A stretch of DNA of 64,000 bases. Origin: Monodelphis domestica (lineage: Eukaryota; Chordata; Mammalia; Didelphimorphia; Didelphidae). The number at the start of each line of letters is the position of its first letter. Within the stretch, counting starts at the first letter, position 1. Both the position numbers and the translations under genes were made by a program. Shown piece after piece: positions 36,629-48,535 of the stretch. The notes below the pieces were generated by a model. The model ran no database searches. It was not told where the DNA came from and saw nothing but the letters and a program-made list of their open reading frames with translations. The stretch is from contig NC_077229.1 of assembly GCF_027887165.1 (NCBI RefSeq), positions 349,700,416 through 349,764,415 of the forward strand, read 5' to 3'.

Positions 36629-36860
36629 CCGGTCTCCAAGTAGAGAGAAGAAGAGAACTCGATGGGAAGATGACAGAGATCGATGGGTTGACAACCAGAA
36701 TTCTGGCAAAGAAAAGAGCTATACCTCAATCAAAGACAAAGAGCCAGAGGAAATAATGCCTGACAAAAATGAAGAAGAGGAGGAGGATCTGCTTAAACCA
36801 GTCTGGATTCGTTGTACTCATTCAGAAAGCTACTATTCTAATGATCCCATGGATCAAGTG
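36629..36860 (+). CDS. DROSHA: DROSHA coding exon 3: end of RS region, acidic stretch, start of central domain
   Basis: Acceptor ttcttgataaag|CCGGTC; 232 nt, ending in phase 0. It reads SRSPSREKKRTRWEDDRD, then YTSIKDKEPEE, MPDKNEEEEEDLLKPVW, IRCTHSESYYSNDPMDQV. It follows exon 2 directly, without the human alternative 37-residue segment. Donor CAAGTG|GTATGT. Confidence 0.95.
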
Positions 36861-37385
36861 GTATGTCTGAAGTGGAGTGGGAACTTTCTTGTATGTAGTA
36901 AACATTTACTGAGTTTGTTTAGTTTGAATTTATGATGATTATAAGAAAGCTATTTTTCCAGAGACAGACTTCAGAATTAACTTTTTAAGGTTTACTTGCA
37001 TTAACATGTAAAAGACTTTTATGTTTTGCATCTGCTCATAGCTTCTAAATTTCATAATTTTGAAAGTGGAGACATCTTGCTTTTATCCTTTTTTGTGAGT
37101 GAAATCGACAAAGGTAGCCTGAGGCAAATTCCTCTGAGCAAGATAACATTTTATTTGTAGAATAAATCAATTTATAAAATAATTAGGGAGGATTGGGAGG
37201 GTGGCAGGACCATGGTTTCTACTAACTAGATTTATATGTAGAATATTGTTAAAAGGAAAAGAGATTTTGTTTTCAATTTACAATTTAGAAGTTGTGATAT
37301 TTTGATATTAAATAATTGCCCTGCCATATTATTTAGATTAATTTGTTGATTATACCAATATTTTGGTGTATATTTTTCTTTTAAG

Positions 37386-37527
37386 GGCGATTCTACAGTT
37401 GTTGGAACTAGTAGGCTCCGAGACTTGTATGAAAAGTTTGAAGAGGAATTAGGGAAGAGGCAAGCAAAAGCAAAAGCTGTGAGACCCCCCTGGGAGCCAC
37501 CCAAGACCAAACTAGATGAGGATTTAG
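37386..37527 (+). CDS. DROSHA: DROSHA coding exon 4
   Basis: Acceptor ttttcttttaag|GGCGAT; 142 nt. It reads GDSTVVGTSRLRDLYEKFEE, ELGKRQAKAKAVRPPWEPP, KTKLDEDL. Nearly identical to human (GDSTVVGTSRLRDLY, RPPWEPPKTKLDEDL). Donor GATTTAG|GTAAGT; one base carries over. Confidence 0.96.
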
Positions 37528-37744
37528 GTAAGTCCTAGTTTGGCAAAGCTTAGTCCCTGAATTTTTTTAAAGTAACTTTATTTGAACTTAAGACAGACTA
37601 TTTCAATTCTTTAAAATTTTCTTAATATTAAAATTGAGAGAATTTTTATGATTATTAATTATAATGACAACAAATCACAATCTATTGTGCACACTTCCTT
37701 CATAACAACATTGTGAGGTTGATGCTGCAAAACTCAATCCTAAC

Positions 37745-38990
37745 TTAACAAAACTTTTAAGTGCCTATTATGTGTAAGGCACTTAGATAGAAAATAGTCT
37801 CTTTTCTCACACTATTTTTGGAGATCAAAAACTAGCACAGAAAACATTGGATCATTTAAGAGGATGAAAAGAACACTAACAGCTGCTGTGGCCAGGGATG
37901 GCTCCCTGGAAGAGATGAATCTTTGTTTTCTATTGAAGGAAGGTTTTAAGAAGTAGAGTTAGGAACAAGAGTACTCCACAACTTATGTAAAGTCATTGGG
38001 ATGAGAGATGGAATGTGAAGTTCGGTAGTCATTTTTTTCTGGAACTTAAAAGTACAAAAAGGAGAAGATAAGAAAGGTTATGTTGGAATCAAATTGTGAA
38101 GGACCTTAAATATCAAGCTTAGGAGTTTGTATTTTATCTTAGAAGCAATAGGGAACAACTAAAGACTTTTGAATTGGGGGGGGTAATAAATACTGCAATA
38201 TCTGCTTTGTTTTGCCATATCTGTCTCTTATATGGAGTTTGGTTTGGAAGGAAATGAGTCTGGATAAAGGGAGAATAATTAGGAACTTGTTGCTGTAATC
38301 ACGCCTTAAGAAGGATAATACTCATTTGAGTATGGAGACAGGGGTATTTATGAGATCTTATGGAGCTAGAATGGTCAGGTCTGGATGACCAATTGACTCT
38401 GAAGTATTAGGAGAAAAAAGGAGTGGAGGATGCTTTAACGTTATAAACCTTACACGTGGTAGCATGATAGTGGCCTTATTTGAAATAAAGAAGTTTAAAG
38501 GTGAGACAGGAAAATAAAATTCTGTTTTAGAGATACTGATTTTATAAGCTCCCTACAAGTCATTTAGGTAGCAGTATCCAGCAGGTAATTGGTGATGCAG
38601 TACTAATATTTAAGTGAAAGATAAGGCTTAGATTTATAGATTTACAAGTCATTTCCTTAGAGAACGTTGAGAGCATGGGGAGTTGATAAAAATTGCTAAG
38701 CAAAAGAGAGAGAATGGAGAAAGGAAGGGAAAGAGGTCCAGGACAGAGAACTGGGAGATATCCTTTCTCCTTCACAGGCAAGAAATGGGTGATCTAGCAA
38801 AAGAGGCTGAAAAGGAATGGTCAAAGCATTAGAGAACCAGGAAAGAGTGATGTCCCTGAAGCCATCAGATGAAAGGATGGCCAGGAGGAAGGGATTGTCA
38901 GAATGGTTAGAAAATATTAAGAAATTAAGGATGATGGGGATTCAGAAATGGCCATTCAGTTTAGCATTTCATTGGTAAATCATTGTTAAC
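37745..38990 (-). mobile_element. Long L2 LINE relic
   Basis: About 1.2 kb of reverse-complement L2: cttttaagtgcctattatgtgt, gttgtattttatcttagaagc-like 3' text, then RT-region remnants to ggccattcagtttagcattt and ggtaaatcattgttaacctt. The most extensive L2 copy here. Confidence 0.72.
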
Positions 38991-39359
38991 CTTTGAAAAT
39001 TCATTTTCAGTAGGTTGGTTGGGTAAGAAAACAAGATTTCATGGGCCTAAAATATGAATACATAATAGATACTTTTGACTTGAATTGAATTTAAAGCCTG
39101 AAGCTCAGTTTGTACATTGGTTGGTTTCCTGGTTTGTTTTCTAGAGACTCTGGTGTAATTTTTGGAACAGATATAGTACACCTGTGATATAAATGCTTTC
39201 TTTCAGTTTTCCTTTTTTTAAAAATTGCAGTCAGGCAAATATCTAGTATACTGATATAATTTATTATAAACAGAATTAAAACGGTTTCCCTTTGCCCTTA
39301 GAGATCATTTTTGGGTCAAGATAGGAACTATGTGCAAATCTTGCCCTTGATAGACTTGC

Positions 39360-39820
39360 TATTGAGATGGTCATCTGCTATTTGATTGAATACATGTAGT
39401 GGTTTGTTAGACAACTTAAATTGTTAGAATGTTCTTTTATAGGTAAGAAAAATCTTCTTGCCTGAAATGGTGTCTATTGTTCCTTGTAGAGCAACACTGT
39501 TTGTCTCATTCCTCTTTCTTAGAATATAACCAGGTCTTGATTAGTATGAATAATGAATCTTGTGAAATGGTTATGTATATCTAAATCAACATTATTCAAA
39601 ATTATAATTATATAAAATATGTTAATTAGTTCTATCCTTATGGAAATATGCAGTGCTAATTAGGGTAATGCAACCACTTTATTCACACTAATCAGGATCC
39701 ATCTGTAGCTATTCATATATTTGAAGGCAGCTATCATGTCTCCTTTAAAGCTTCATTCTAAATACTCTTTAGTCTTTCTTCAGTCTATGAGTTCTTCTGT
39801 GATGGGAATTTCTGAGCTCA
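39360..39820 (-). mobile_element. CR1/L3-like LINE relic
   Basis: Antisense 3'-end pattern: ttcttgcctgaaatggtgtc, ggcagctatcatgtctcctt, ctttagtctttcttcag. Confidence 0.5.
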
Positions 39821-40186
39821 GATCCAGTGTTTTGTTTTGTTTTTTTAATTCTATGCCATGTTTTTATAACAAATGAGTTGGCTGTACCACTTAGCTTTGC
39901 TTATAATGTTCATTAACACTTTTATTATGTATAGCTTATGCATGTATGAATCTTGTTTCTACTTAGTAGACTCCATAAGAGTATGAATTAGAAAAAAGTA
40001 AAATTCGGTATTATTGTATTTCTTATCCACCACAGTACTTAACACAATTAATATGGTGGGGGATCAATAATATCTATCAAATGTTTCAGTCACCTGAAAG
40101 TCTCTTAAATGAAAAAACAACTTCTCTTCTTTCCCCTTCCCTGCCAATAATTCTTTTTTTTTTTTTAATTCCAAATGTTATATTAG

Positions 40187-40341
40187 ACAGTTCCAGTGAA
40201 TCTGACTGTGATTCTGATGATGATAGCAGTTGTTCCAGCAGCTCAGACTCTGATGTTTTTGATGTAATTGCTGAAATCAAACGCAAAAAGGCCCACCCTG
40301 ATCGACTTCATGAAGAACTCTGGTATAATGATCCAGGGCAG
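40187..40341 (+). CDS. DROSHA: DROSHA coding exon 5: acidic serine cluster
   Basis: Acceptor after an uninterrupted T run, ccaaatgttatattag|ACAGTT; 155 nt. It reads DSSSESDCDSDDDSSCSSSS, DSDVFDVIAEIKRKKAHPD, RLHEELWYNDPGQ. The acidic/serine tract is a likely CK2-type substrate (inference). Donor GGGCAG|GTTTGT is weaker than its neighbours. Confidence 0.96.
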
Positions 40342-41080
40342 GTTTGTGTGCTTATTTTTAAATTAGTGTTCTAAAGGCTTTGGTGACCATGTTCTTCTGT
40401 ACATTTCTGAAGAGCATCCTTAGAAGAGAGATGTGCTTAGTAGTGCTGGCATAATTATACTTCCTCAAGTCATATGTTATTAGTTAGAGTTTATTTCTCT
40501 TTTAAGTTCAAAGTTCACTTCACAGCTATACATTATACAGTCATGATTTTCTGAGTCATTCTTGACCAAATGCCTAAGTGCTGGGCTATAGCTCTAGATT
40601 GTCCCTAAAGATCTGAAGGTTGATGGCGGGGTGGGGAAGGGATAGACTTCATTTCAAAGCAGTTAACACTGTAAGTATTTTGTTATACAATAATGAATAA
40701 AACTTACTTAAGTACTTCTATATGGAGCCTCATTTCTTGAGCAATGCTTCTGATTGTTTTCATATTCTCATAATTACTATATCTAATTAAAACCAGGAAG
40801 TAATAGGTAAAAGTTTCAGTTTTAGTTCTTGATGAAGCTTTTCTTCTTTGACTAGATAATCAGATCTAATGTTGCTATTTGATTTTCTTTTATCAGATTA
40901 TACATGGACACTTTGCATCTTTATGGGGTTTAGAGCATCCACTTATTTCCTGTCCCCTGACAGGTTTTTCAGAGGCTTCAGCACTGATAACATGAAAAAC
41001 TGAAACCCATTTCTGAGACATCATCATGTATGTGTTTTTTTCTTTCAAATAAAAATGAAATTCCCTTCTCTTTATGACAG

Positions 41081-41161
41081 ATGAATGATGGCCCTCTCTG
41101 TAAATGCAGTGCAAAAGCAAGGCGCACAGGAATCCGGCACAGCATCTACCCAGGAGAAGAG
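41081..41161 (+). CDS. DROSHA: DROSHA coding exon 6: first zinc-binding cluster
   Basis: Acceptor ctttatgacag|ATGAAT; 81 nt, phase 0. It reads MNDGPLCKCSAKARRTGIRH then SIYPGEE. C498, C500 and H511 correspond to human C536, C538 and H549, which with H1026 hold one structural zinc. Donor GAAGAG|GTGATT is non-optimal (+3 G). Confidence 0.96.
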
Positions 41162-41588
41162 GTGATTAGTTTGGAACATTAAACTTTAAAGTGTTAGGCT
41201 AGTGGGGCAGGCATGCAGATGCTAACAATTTCTATTTTCACTAAAGTAATACACATTTAAAAAATAATGATCCTTTTTAAGACATTTTTTTTAGTTAAGT
41301 TACCGATAAACTCAAAGGAAATGGGATAGATTCTCCCTCAAAATAACTGGCTTTTACACTTGAGGGTGAATACTTTGGAAAACAAGACATATTTGGTATT
41401 TTGTTGTTTGCAGTGATGGAAGAAAGAAGATGAGATTCAGAGAGGTTATATAATTTGTCTTAAGATACCAGCCACTTACACTTAAAACTTTCTTTCCTTT
41501 TCTCCAAAGGAAACACACACATAAGCATACACAGATAATTTTTCCTCCCTTTTTCTCAGCAGCTTGTTCTTATTCTTAGATAAAAAAA

Positions 41589-41605
41589 ATATATATATAT
41601 ATATT
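41589..41605. repeat. (TA)n tract next to a splice acceptor
   Basis: Eight TA units directly upstream of the polypyrimidine tract of the exon at 41624. Confidence 0.9.
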
Positions 41606-41623
41606 TTTTTCCCCCCTTTCAAG

Positions 41624-41710
41624 CCCATCAAACCCTGTCGTCCTATGACCAACAATGCTGGAAGACTCTACCACTACCGAATTACAGTTTCACCTCCTAC
41701 AAACTTTTTG
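41624..41710 (+). CDS. DROSHA: DROSHA coding exon 7
   Basis: 87 nt, phase 0. It reads PIKPCRPMTNNAGRLYHYRI then TVSPPTNFL. C523 corresponds to human C561, part of the second zinc site. Acceptor tttcccccctttcaag|CCC lies directly downstream of a (TA)n tract. Donor TTTTTG|GTAAGT. Confidence 0.96.
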
Positions 41711-41999
41711 GTAAGTACTTTAATTCTGGCAATTTAATGAAATAATATAGGTTCCATTTCTAGAATTCTCACACTTCTGTACTTTATATGATTTTTAAAA
41801 GAAAGACCTAGATTTCTTATCCCAATCCCTTAGCAGAAAGCCCTGTTCAATTAAAGGTTCCTATATCTAATCTACCTTCTGTTTAATTAAAAGATCTGTA
41901 ATCCTTGTCCTTTTATTCATCCAGATGCCTGCACAAGTTGGGGCTCCCTTGCTATTAAATTCAATAAACCCTTTCTGGTTTTGGTATCAGTTTGTTTAG

Positions 42000-43230
42000 A
42001 CACTGATAATTTTACCTATGACATCTTGAACTCAACAAGACCAAAATTGAACTCAACATCTTTTCCCTACCACAGCTATTCTCTTCCAGACTTCTCTATA
42101 ACTGCCATATACTCACTCAGGCTCACAACCTATGTGTCATCCTTAAGTCTTCATTTTTCCTCATCTCCCTGCCTAGCCCCCAACCTGTTTCCAGTGTGTG
42201 GCTAAATAATATAATTTCTTTCTTTCTTTTTTTTTATTAATTTTTTTTATTTGAGCATTTCCAAACATTCACTGGAGACAAAGATCATTTTCTTCCTCCC
42301 CTCCCCCCAACTTTTCTCATAGCTGACACGCGATTCCACTGGGTATATCACATGTGTTCTTGATTCGAACCCATTTCCACATTGTTGGTTTTTGCATTAG
42401 AGTGTTCATTTAGAGTCTCTCCTCAGACATATCCCCTCAACCCCTGTAGTCAAGCAGTTGCTTTTCCTTGGTGTTTTTACTCCCACAGTAATAATATCAT
42501 TTCTACTTGCCTTTCTAATTCCCTCTCTTTCCCTCTTGACATTGCTACCTGGTGTGAGTCTTCATCCCCTTATGTCTGAGCTATTGCTCTATCCTTCTGG
42601 TTTTTCTCCTGCCTCAGGTGTCTTTTCTTTTTCCAGTCCATTCTCCTCCCCCTCAGTTACCAAAGTGATTTTCCTAAACTGTAGATCTGACCATGCACAC
42701 CATTTCCCCCTTTCTAAAACACACATCCACACATCCCTCACTCAGTAAATTCCAGTTACTCCCTATTACCTCCAGAATCAAATATAAAATCTGATGTCTG
42801 ACTTTTAAATCCCTTTATAATCTGGCCCTTTCCTATCTTTCTTCCTTCTTGTTTCTATTTTATCTGAACCTACTTATTTTTTCCTCACACAAGACATTCC
42901 AACTACCTACTCCATGTTTTTTCACTGGTAAATTGCTTGTGCTTATTCTGTTCTCCTTCCTCATCTTAGTTTGGTTACCTTAACTTCCTTCAAATCTTAG
43001 CTAAAATCCCGTTTTCTGCAAAGAGCCTTTCCTAGTCCCCCTTAATTAATGCTAGTGTGTTTCCTGTAAGATTATGTTGTACACATCTTTCATGTAGTCT
43101 CCTCCAGTAGAATGTCAGATCTTGATAAACAGGGCCCGTTTTTGCTTTTCTTTGTATCCTGAGTACTTAGCATAGTTCCTGTTATATAGTTAATATTTAA
43201 TGAATTCTTGGGGACTGACTGTCTGCTTAG
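42000..43230 (+). mobile_element. L2 LINE relic, split by an L1
   Basis: Plus-strand L2: ttgaactcaacaagaccaaaattgaa, ctcaggctcacaacctatgt (42000-42215). It resumes at 42490 with attttcctaaactgtagatctg, tctggccctttcctatcttt, cttagcatagttcctgtta. Confidence 0.75.
42220..42488 (-). mobile_element. 5'-truncated L1 3' end
   Basis: Starts with a T-rich tail and runs tttgagcatttccaaacatt, gagacaaagatcattttctt, acacgcgattccactgggta, cagttgcttttccttggtgt. Near-perfect flanking repeat AATAATATAATTTCT / AATAATATCATTTCT. Inserted in L2. Confidence 0.72.
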
Positions 43231-43362
43231 TAAATATTAGTCGAATTCTTTTTACTTTAGTAGCTTTGAGTTTTCATTGAAAAATAATTCTAGTACAATG
43301 TATACTAGCAGATTTTGCATAGCCAAAATATGATGTATATTTTTTAATTTTTTGCTTCTTAG

Positions 43363-43449
43363 ACTGACAGACCAACTGTTATAGAATATGATGATCATGA
43401 ATATATTTTTGAAGGATTTTCTATGTTTGCACATGCTCCCCTGACCAAT
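43363..43449 (+). CDS. DROSHA: DROSHA coding exon 8
   Basis: Acceptor ttttgcttcttag|ACTGAC; 87 nt, phase 0. It reads TDRPTVIEYDDHEYIFEGFS then MFAHAPLTN, identical to human by memory. H571 corresponds to zinc ligand H609. Donor ACCAAT|GTAAGA. Confidence 0.96.
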
Positions 43450-46431
43450 GTAAGAACAAACTCTTTTTTCTTATCAGAATTCACTTGTGAATATTTAATA
43501 TTAAGTACTGTTAAATATAATGTAATATTTCTAAATGAACCTTAGGTTATTATGTGTTTTCACAGAATATGTGAGATGATGACATCAGTTCAAATGAGTC
43601 CCAGATTTAAGTTATATGAATTCATATATCTACATAAATGTTACACTAACATTTTTAAGATGTGGAAGATTGAAAGGGAATAATAACATGGATTAATATG
43701 TTAAAGCTCTTTTGAGTTTTCTTTTAATGAAAGTTTTTAGGAAAGACTTGCACTTTATCTTCAAACAATGCAAAAGACAAACCTTTCAGAGCATCTCAAG
43801 ATTCAGTTAATTTTAGCAAAAACAGATTATTCTTGTGTTCTAAGATTTGTCCTTCTTTGAGAAACTTCCTCAAAGAGGCAAAATCAATCAGTTTTTTTTC
43901 CTAACTCCTCAGAACATGTGTTTGGTACTAAGTTCAAGTGAAATTTCTGAATTTCAATCAAAACAGCACTATGCTGTTTGAAGTGTGCCAGTCTAAGGAA
44001 TTGAATAATTTATTCTATACTTTTCATTTGGCCTTAATTGTATTAACCCGCTGAAATAGTTATTTACATGTTTTAGCAAAGAAAAAAGAATATGCCAATT
44101 CCAGGGCCAATTACATACTTGTAAAAGTTTTGACTCAAAATCACTGCTAACTGGAATTTTCTATTGAATTATACCTGTGAAACTGCCTTTTACTATTGAA
44201 TACACAAAGAACCAATATGCATTGTCCCTACATGGTATAAAACTTTGTTCTAAACAAAATGAATTAGGAATTGATGGGAAATTTTCTTCATTTTCTCTCC
44301 TCAACCCTTAGTAGTCTTTAATTGCCTCTTTCTGAGTTCTCCAATACTTAAAGTAACTGTGAAGCTATTTTTTCACAAGGATGAATGTCTTATTTTATAG
44401 TCTTTTTAGTTTAAAGTATCCACTTTGAGAAAATGTACACATGGTAAATATAAAAGTCAGTATGTTAGTATTAATGTAATCAAACTTAAGGTTCTCATGT
44501 GTTGAAGAAATATTTGAACTTTCTAAACAATGAAAGGAATGTTTGAGTCCTTATCTGCTGAAAAAATCATCAAAAAGCACAGTGGATTTTTAAAAAAGAA
44601 CTATCTAGTAGATAAGCCCTTTGCTAAACAGCAACCTGAGAGTTGACAAGGACTTTAGAGTTCATCAAAACCAACCTTCTATAAATATCCTTTTGAAAAA
44701 TTTTAATAGAGGATGAATGTGAACTTAATAGAAAATAGCGTAATTGTGTTGAATCTAGATTGTTTTGGCTAGAAATAGGCTTCCATCAGACTAAAGAGTT
44801 AAGACCTATCCACTGTTTTTATCTAGTGTTCTAGATAAAGACCTGTTTATACTGAGAATGCTTTTGGATTTACCTTAATTTGAATCTAATAGCTGTCTGA
44901 AAACATTTTGGTTTAGGGCATATATCCTGATCTAGAGTATGGGTATCTTTTTAAATTTTGTGTTTTTGATGATGCTAGATCTCAGAATTTTAAATTTATT
45001 TGATTTTGCTTTTCATAGGGTAATCTTTATAAAAGCAATGGTTTGGGATTTCTATTTCCTGAACTAATGTTAGCTGGTAGGCACTTTTATGAACTGTGTA
45101 TAAAACAATTACTTAGAGAGCCAATATGAAGTAACTTAAAATAGTCATTCTAATCTTTATCTTTAAAACAACAAGAGAATTTTAGTTGATACACATGTCA
45201 GCAAGTACATGTATCCTATGATAAAATATAATACATAATACAGTATTGGTGTAAATTTGTACAAAAAAAGGAAAAGCAGATAGAAGTGAATTGAGAATAA
45301 TGATTTCAGTTTACTATAATAAAAAATTTATTGATGTCTACAGATGATTATATAAGTGAAATGAAAAGGCTAGGGATGGGGAACTTGAAAATGGCAGTCA
45401 CCTTTAGCTGTGATTTATCTTCATAAAGTTCATTGAAAAAAAAATGAAAATTCTTATTAGTTAATATAGAAGTTGCTCTAAAATTAATGTTAACATTACT
45501 CTTTTAAAAATATGGGGAAACAGATATCTACATACAGGTAATCTAAGTGGGTACCTTATTCTCCTTGAACAAGATTTTTTTGTCCAATAGATGGCACTAA
45601 AAGACTATTTTGCATTATATCAACTTCACAGTTATAGAAAATGAGACATGAATTATCATGTTTTTCCTGATAGCTATAATTTTAGGAAGTCTGTAGCTCT
45701 AGAATTCTTTTTCAACTTTTTTTTTCCTTCTCCAACACATCATCAAGCATCCACTGAAATGTTACATTAATTGTGAGTTGACCACTTTCCTTTTCCAAAT
45801 TTCCCTACCAAATTTAATTGAGGTAACAATTCTTTGTTGGAACAGATGAAAATGTCCCAAATTCTTTTGATTAACTTCAAGTAGCCCATTGGTTAAATTC
45901 TGCTTTTTTATATATCTAACAAATTTAGTTGGATATGTCATTTATCTATTTAATGCCAATATTTACAAAAGTAACCCTTAGACCTTGACTTTATGGATTC
46001 TCTGAAGTATGTAACAAATGTACTAGGAAGAACAGAAGATGGTGGGAGACTAAAGGAGAGATTTGGAAAAATTGTCATGCAATGTTTCTAATGGTAGTAA
46101 TTGTACAGGTGACAAATTTTGTTCTGAGTTTTTTATAATAATACTCTTCTTTTGCTTACTTTCTATGAAAAAATCATTACCAATACACTGATTTTATGCA
46201 GAGGACAGACTTAAATTCCTGTTCATTAGCTTTATAATCTGTATAACATAATAGAGTTGTGCACTACATATTTCTGAATAATAATTGTTAGAATTGTAAA
46301 CACTAGACTTCATTTTTGACCACTACTTTTTAAATCAAGTAGAGAACCACTTAGAAAATATGATCCTTAGAGAAAAGTAAGAACCATTGGGTAAGACCTT
46401 TGAAACTAAACTTCTCTTATTGTTTTTACAG
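43450..46431 (+). other. DROSHA intron, no recognised content
   Basis: About 3 kb of AT-rich intron in which I recognise neither an exon nor an assignable repeat. Unlike its neighbours, it is nearly free of obvious SINE or LINE copies. Confidence 0.5.
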
Positions 46432-46503
46432 ATTCCCCTATGTAAAGTAATTAGATTTAACATAGACTACACAATTCACTTCATTGAAGAGATGATGCCT
46501 GAG
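46432..46503 (+). CDS. DROSHA: DROSHA coding exon 9
   Basis: Acceptor attgtttttacag|ATTCCC; 72 nt, phase 0. It reads IPLCKVIRFNIDYTIHFIEE then MMPE, identical to human by memory. Donor CCTGAG|GTAAGG. A 180-bp pyrimidine microsatellite begins only 60 bp into the following intron. Confidence 0.96.
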
Positions 46504-46561
46504 GTAAGGGAGATAATTATTTATGAACATGGGAAATTAATTTTTTTTATTCAGGATTTTA

Positions 46562-46562
<1 letters not shown>

Positions 46563-46642
<80 letters not shown>

Positions 46643-46741
46643 TTATTTTTTTCTTTCTCTCTCTCTCTCTTTCTCTCTTTCTTTCTCTTTCTCTCTCTCT
46701 CTCCCTCCCTCCCTCCCTCCCTCCCTTCCTTCCTTCCTTCT
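46563..46741. repeat. (CTTT)n/(CT)n/(CCCT)n compound microsatellite
   Basis: About 180 bp of pure pyrimidine on the DROSHA sense strand: CTTT units, then CT-rich units, then CCCT and CCTT units. It starts 60 bp after the donor at 46503. Confidence 0.98.
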
Positions 46742-47565
46742 GTCCATCCTCTAACACTAATTTTACATCAGTTTCTTATTTAGTTTGTATAAACAATGGA
46801 CTTCATTAATATTAATGTTAAAAAATAAATTAGAAAAGTGGAACTTGGTCACATAATTGTGGGAATAACATTTTCAAAAGCAAGATCAATACTTCTTTTC
46901 CCCTTACTGTATTATTCTTGCCTTTTCCCCTAAGTGTCTTTCATTGTTGCTGCTTAGCAGTAACTTAAGCTATTAAAGCTTAAAACTGCACTAAGACATG
47001 GATCAGAAAGAAAGGTAGAATTCCAAAATTAATGTGAATCTCGGAGTTCCCTTGAGTTCACCGAGGGATTTAAATGATTTTACCCAGGGTCACATTAGTA
47101 TGAATGGTAAAACTCAAACTTTGGCCTTCCCAATATTGGCAGCTACTTTATCCATCATACAATACTGTCCTATCATATCATTATAAATATTAACAGGTTA
47201 TTAATGTTAAACAACTCATTCAGTTGGATTTCCATAGTTTTAAAATTATTTTGAAAAAGAAGGCTAATTGTTTCAGTACTTGGTGAATGTCTCTAGTGCT
47301 GGTTGTAGTCATTTTAGGGCTTAGTTGATAGTTTTACATTGTTACTTTTGCCAAAAATTCATCATCCGATATCCATCCTTTTGATGAACTTCTGAACATA
47401 CAATTTGTTACCAGACCCAAACTTTCCAGTTTTTTGGGCCCCACTAGAGCTCGAACTGCTTCAGAGCTCCTGAGAACCTACAATCACTACCACCCCACAG
47501 TGAAACATCAGAATAAATCTTTGTGGTGTTATAGAATTTTATGCAACTAATAATTATTTTTTCAG

Positions 47566-47647
47566 AATTTTTGTGTGAAAGGCCTTGAGCTCTTTTCCTT
47601 GTACCTGTTCAGAGACATTTTGGAACTCTATGATTGGAATCTTACAG
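47566..47647 (+). CDS. DROSHA: DROSHA coding exon 10
   Basis: Acceptor taattattttttcag|AATTTT; 82 nt. It reads NFCVKGLELFSLYLFRDILE then LYDWNLTG (human FLFRDILELYDWNLKG). Part of the central domain that packs against the RNase III core. Donor CTTACAG|GTCAGT. Confidence 0.96.
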
Positions 47648-47911
47648 GTCAGTACTAGTATATACCTCTTGGGCAAATCATGTTATTGGTGCAAATATGA
47701 AGTTTATTTAAGGTTCTAATAATAATTAAGGTTTCAAAAGCACTTTCCATTTAAGTCATTAAATCCTCTGAACAACTTTGTGAAATAAATATCATTTTAC
47801 AGTTGAAGAAGTTATGACTTGCTTGTTATGACATAGCTAATGAGTATATAAAGATATTATTTGGAAGTAGGTCTTCTTTACTCCTCACTTCCTTCTAAGG
47901 AAAACTATGGG

Positions 47912-48535
47912 TGTAATGAAAAGGAGAATGCCTGTATTTTGTGGAAAGGAAATTAGACTGACAGTTTTTGGGAGAAGGGGCCAACTGGGAGTGGCAGTTG
48001 GGTGTTGTGACTAGCACTTCCTTCCTGCCGGGTGGGACTGGGGTCCTGGTGTGTTGGAGGAGAGAGGAGCTTGTTCAGCCCAGTCTGGAGTGGCATGCTC
48101 TTCTTGGTTCAGCCCAAAGACACAGGCTTCTAAAGGTTAGAATTGTTCTTGTTTGCTTTCTGTGTACTGCTAAGATTCTGAATTAGAACAACAAGAGTAT
48201 ACGGGAGTGAGACAAATTCTCCACCAGCCTCTGGGGCCTAGACTCAGGTCTGAAGCTGATAAAAAGTCCAATCCCAACTAGTTATTAAACTTCATGTTAT
48301 TTGAATTCACAGTCAGATAAGTGGACTATCTTTTCTGGTCATAGAGGGAGCTGAACTGAAGTTCAGTCATCAAGGCAATAAAAAACCTTATCGGACCCCT
48401 GCTGTTTCCTCTCAGCAGGGGGCATCTCCCTCCCTTGCCTCACCTAGCACTATTCCCTCTCTCTCCTTACCCCTATACAAACCTCCCATTATCCCCATTT
48501 TTCCAATCCTATTTCCTTTCCCAATAAATATTACA
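47912..48535 (+). mobile_element. LTR-like fossil
   Basis: Begins TGTAAT and ends ATTACA, matching inverted termini of an LTR. It has a pyrimidine-rich segment (48400-48500) and an AATAAA signal near 48522. A target-site duplication was not confirmed, and no internal retroviral region adjoins it. Probably a solo LTR. Confidence 0.45.

Noticed and set aside
40081-40374. 97-codon ORF taken as a separate gene
   Set aside because: It is coding exon 5 of DROSHA with intronic sequence read through on both sides.
46504-46809. Continuation of the exon at 46432 as a longer ORF into a Phe/Leu/Ser repeat
   Set aside because: It reads past a good donor into the (CTTT)n microsatellite; the real exon ends at 46503.
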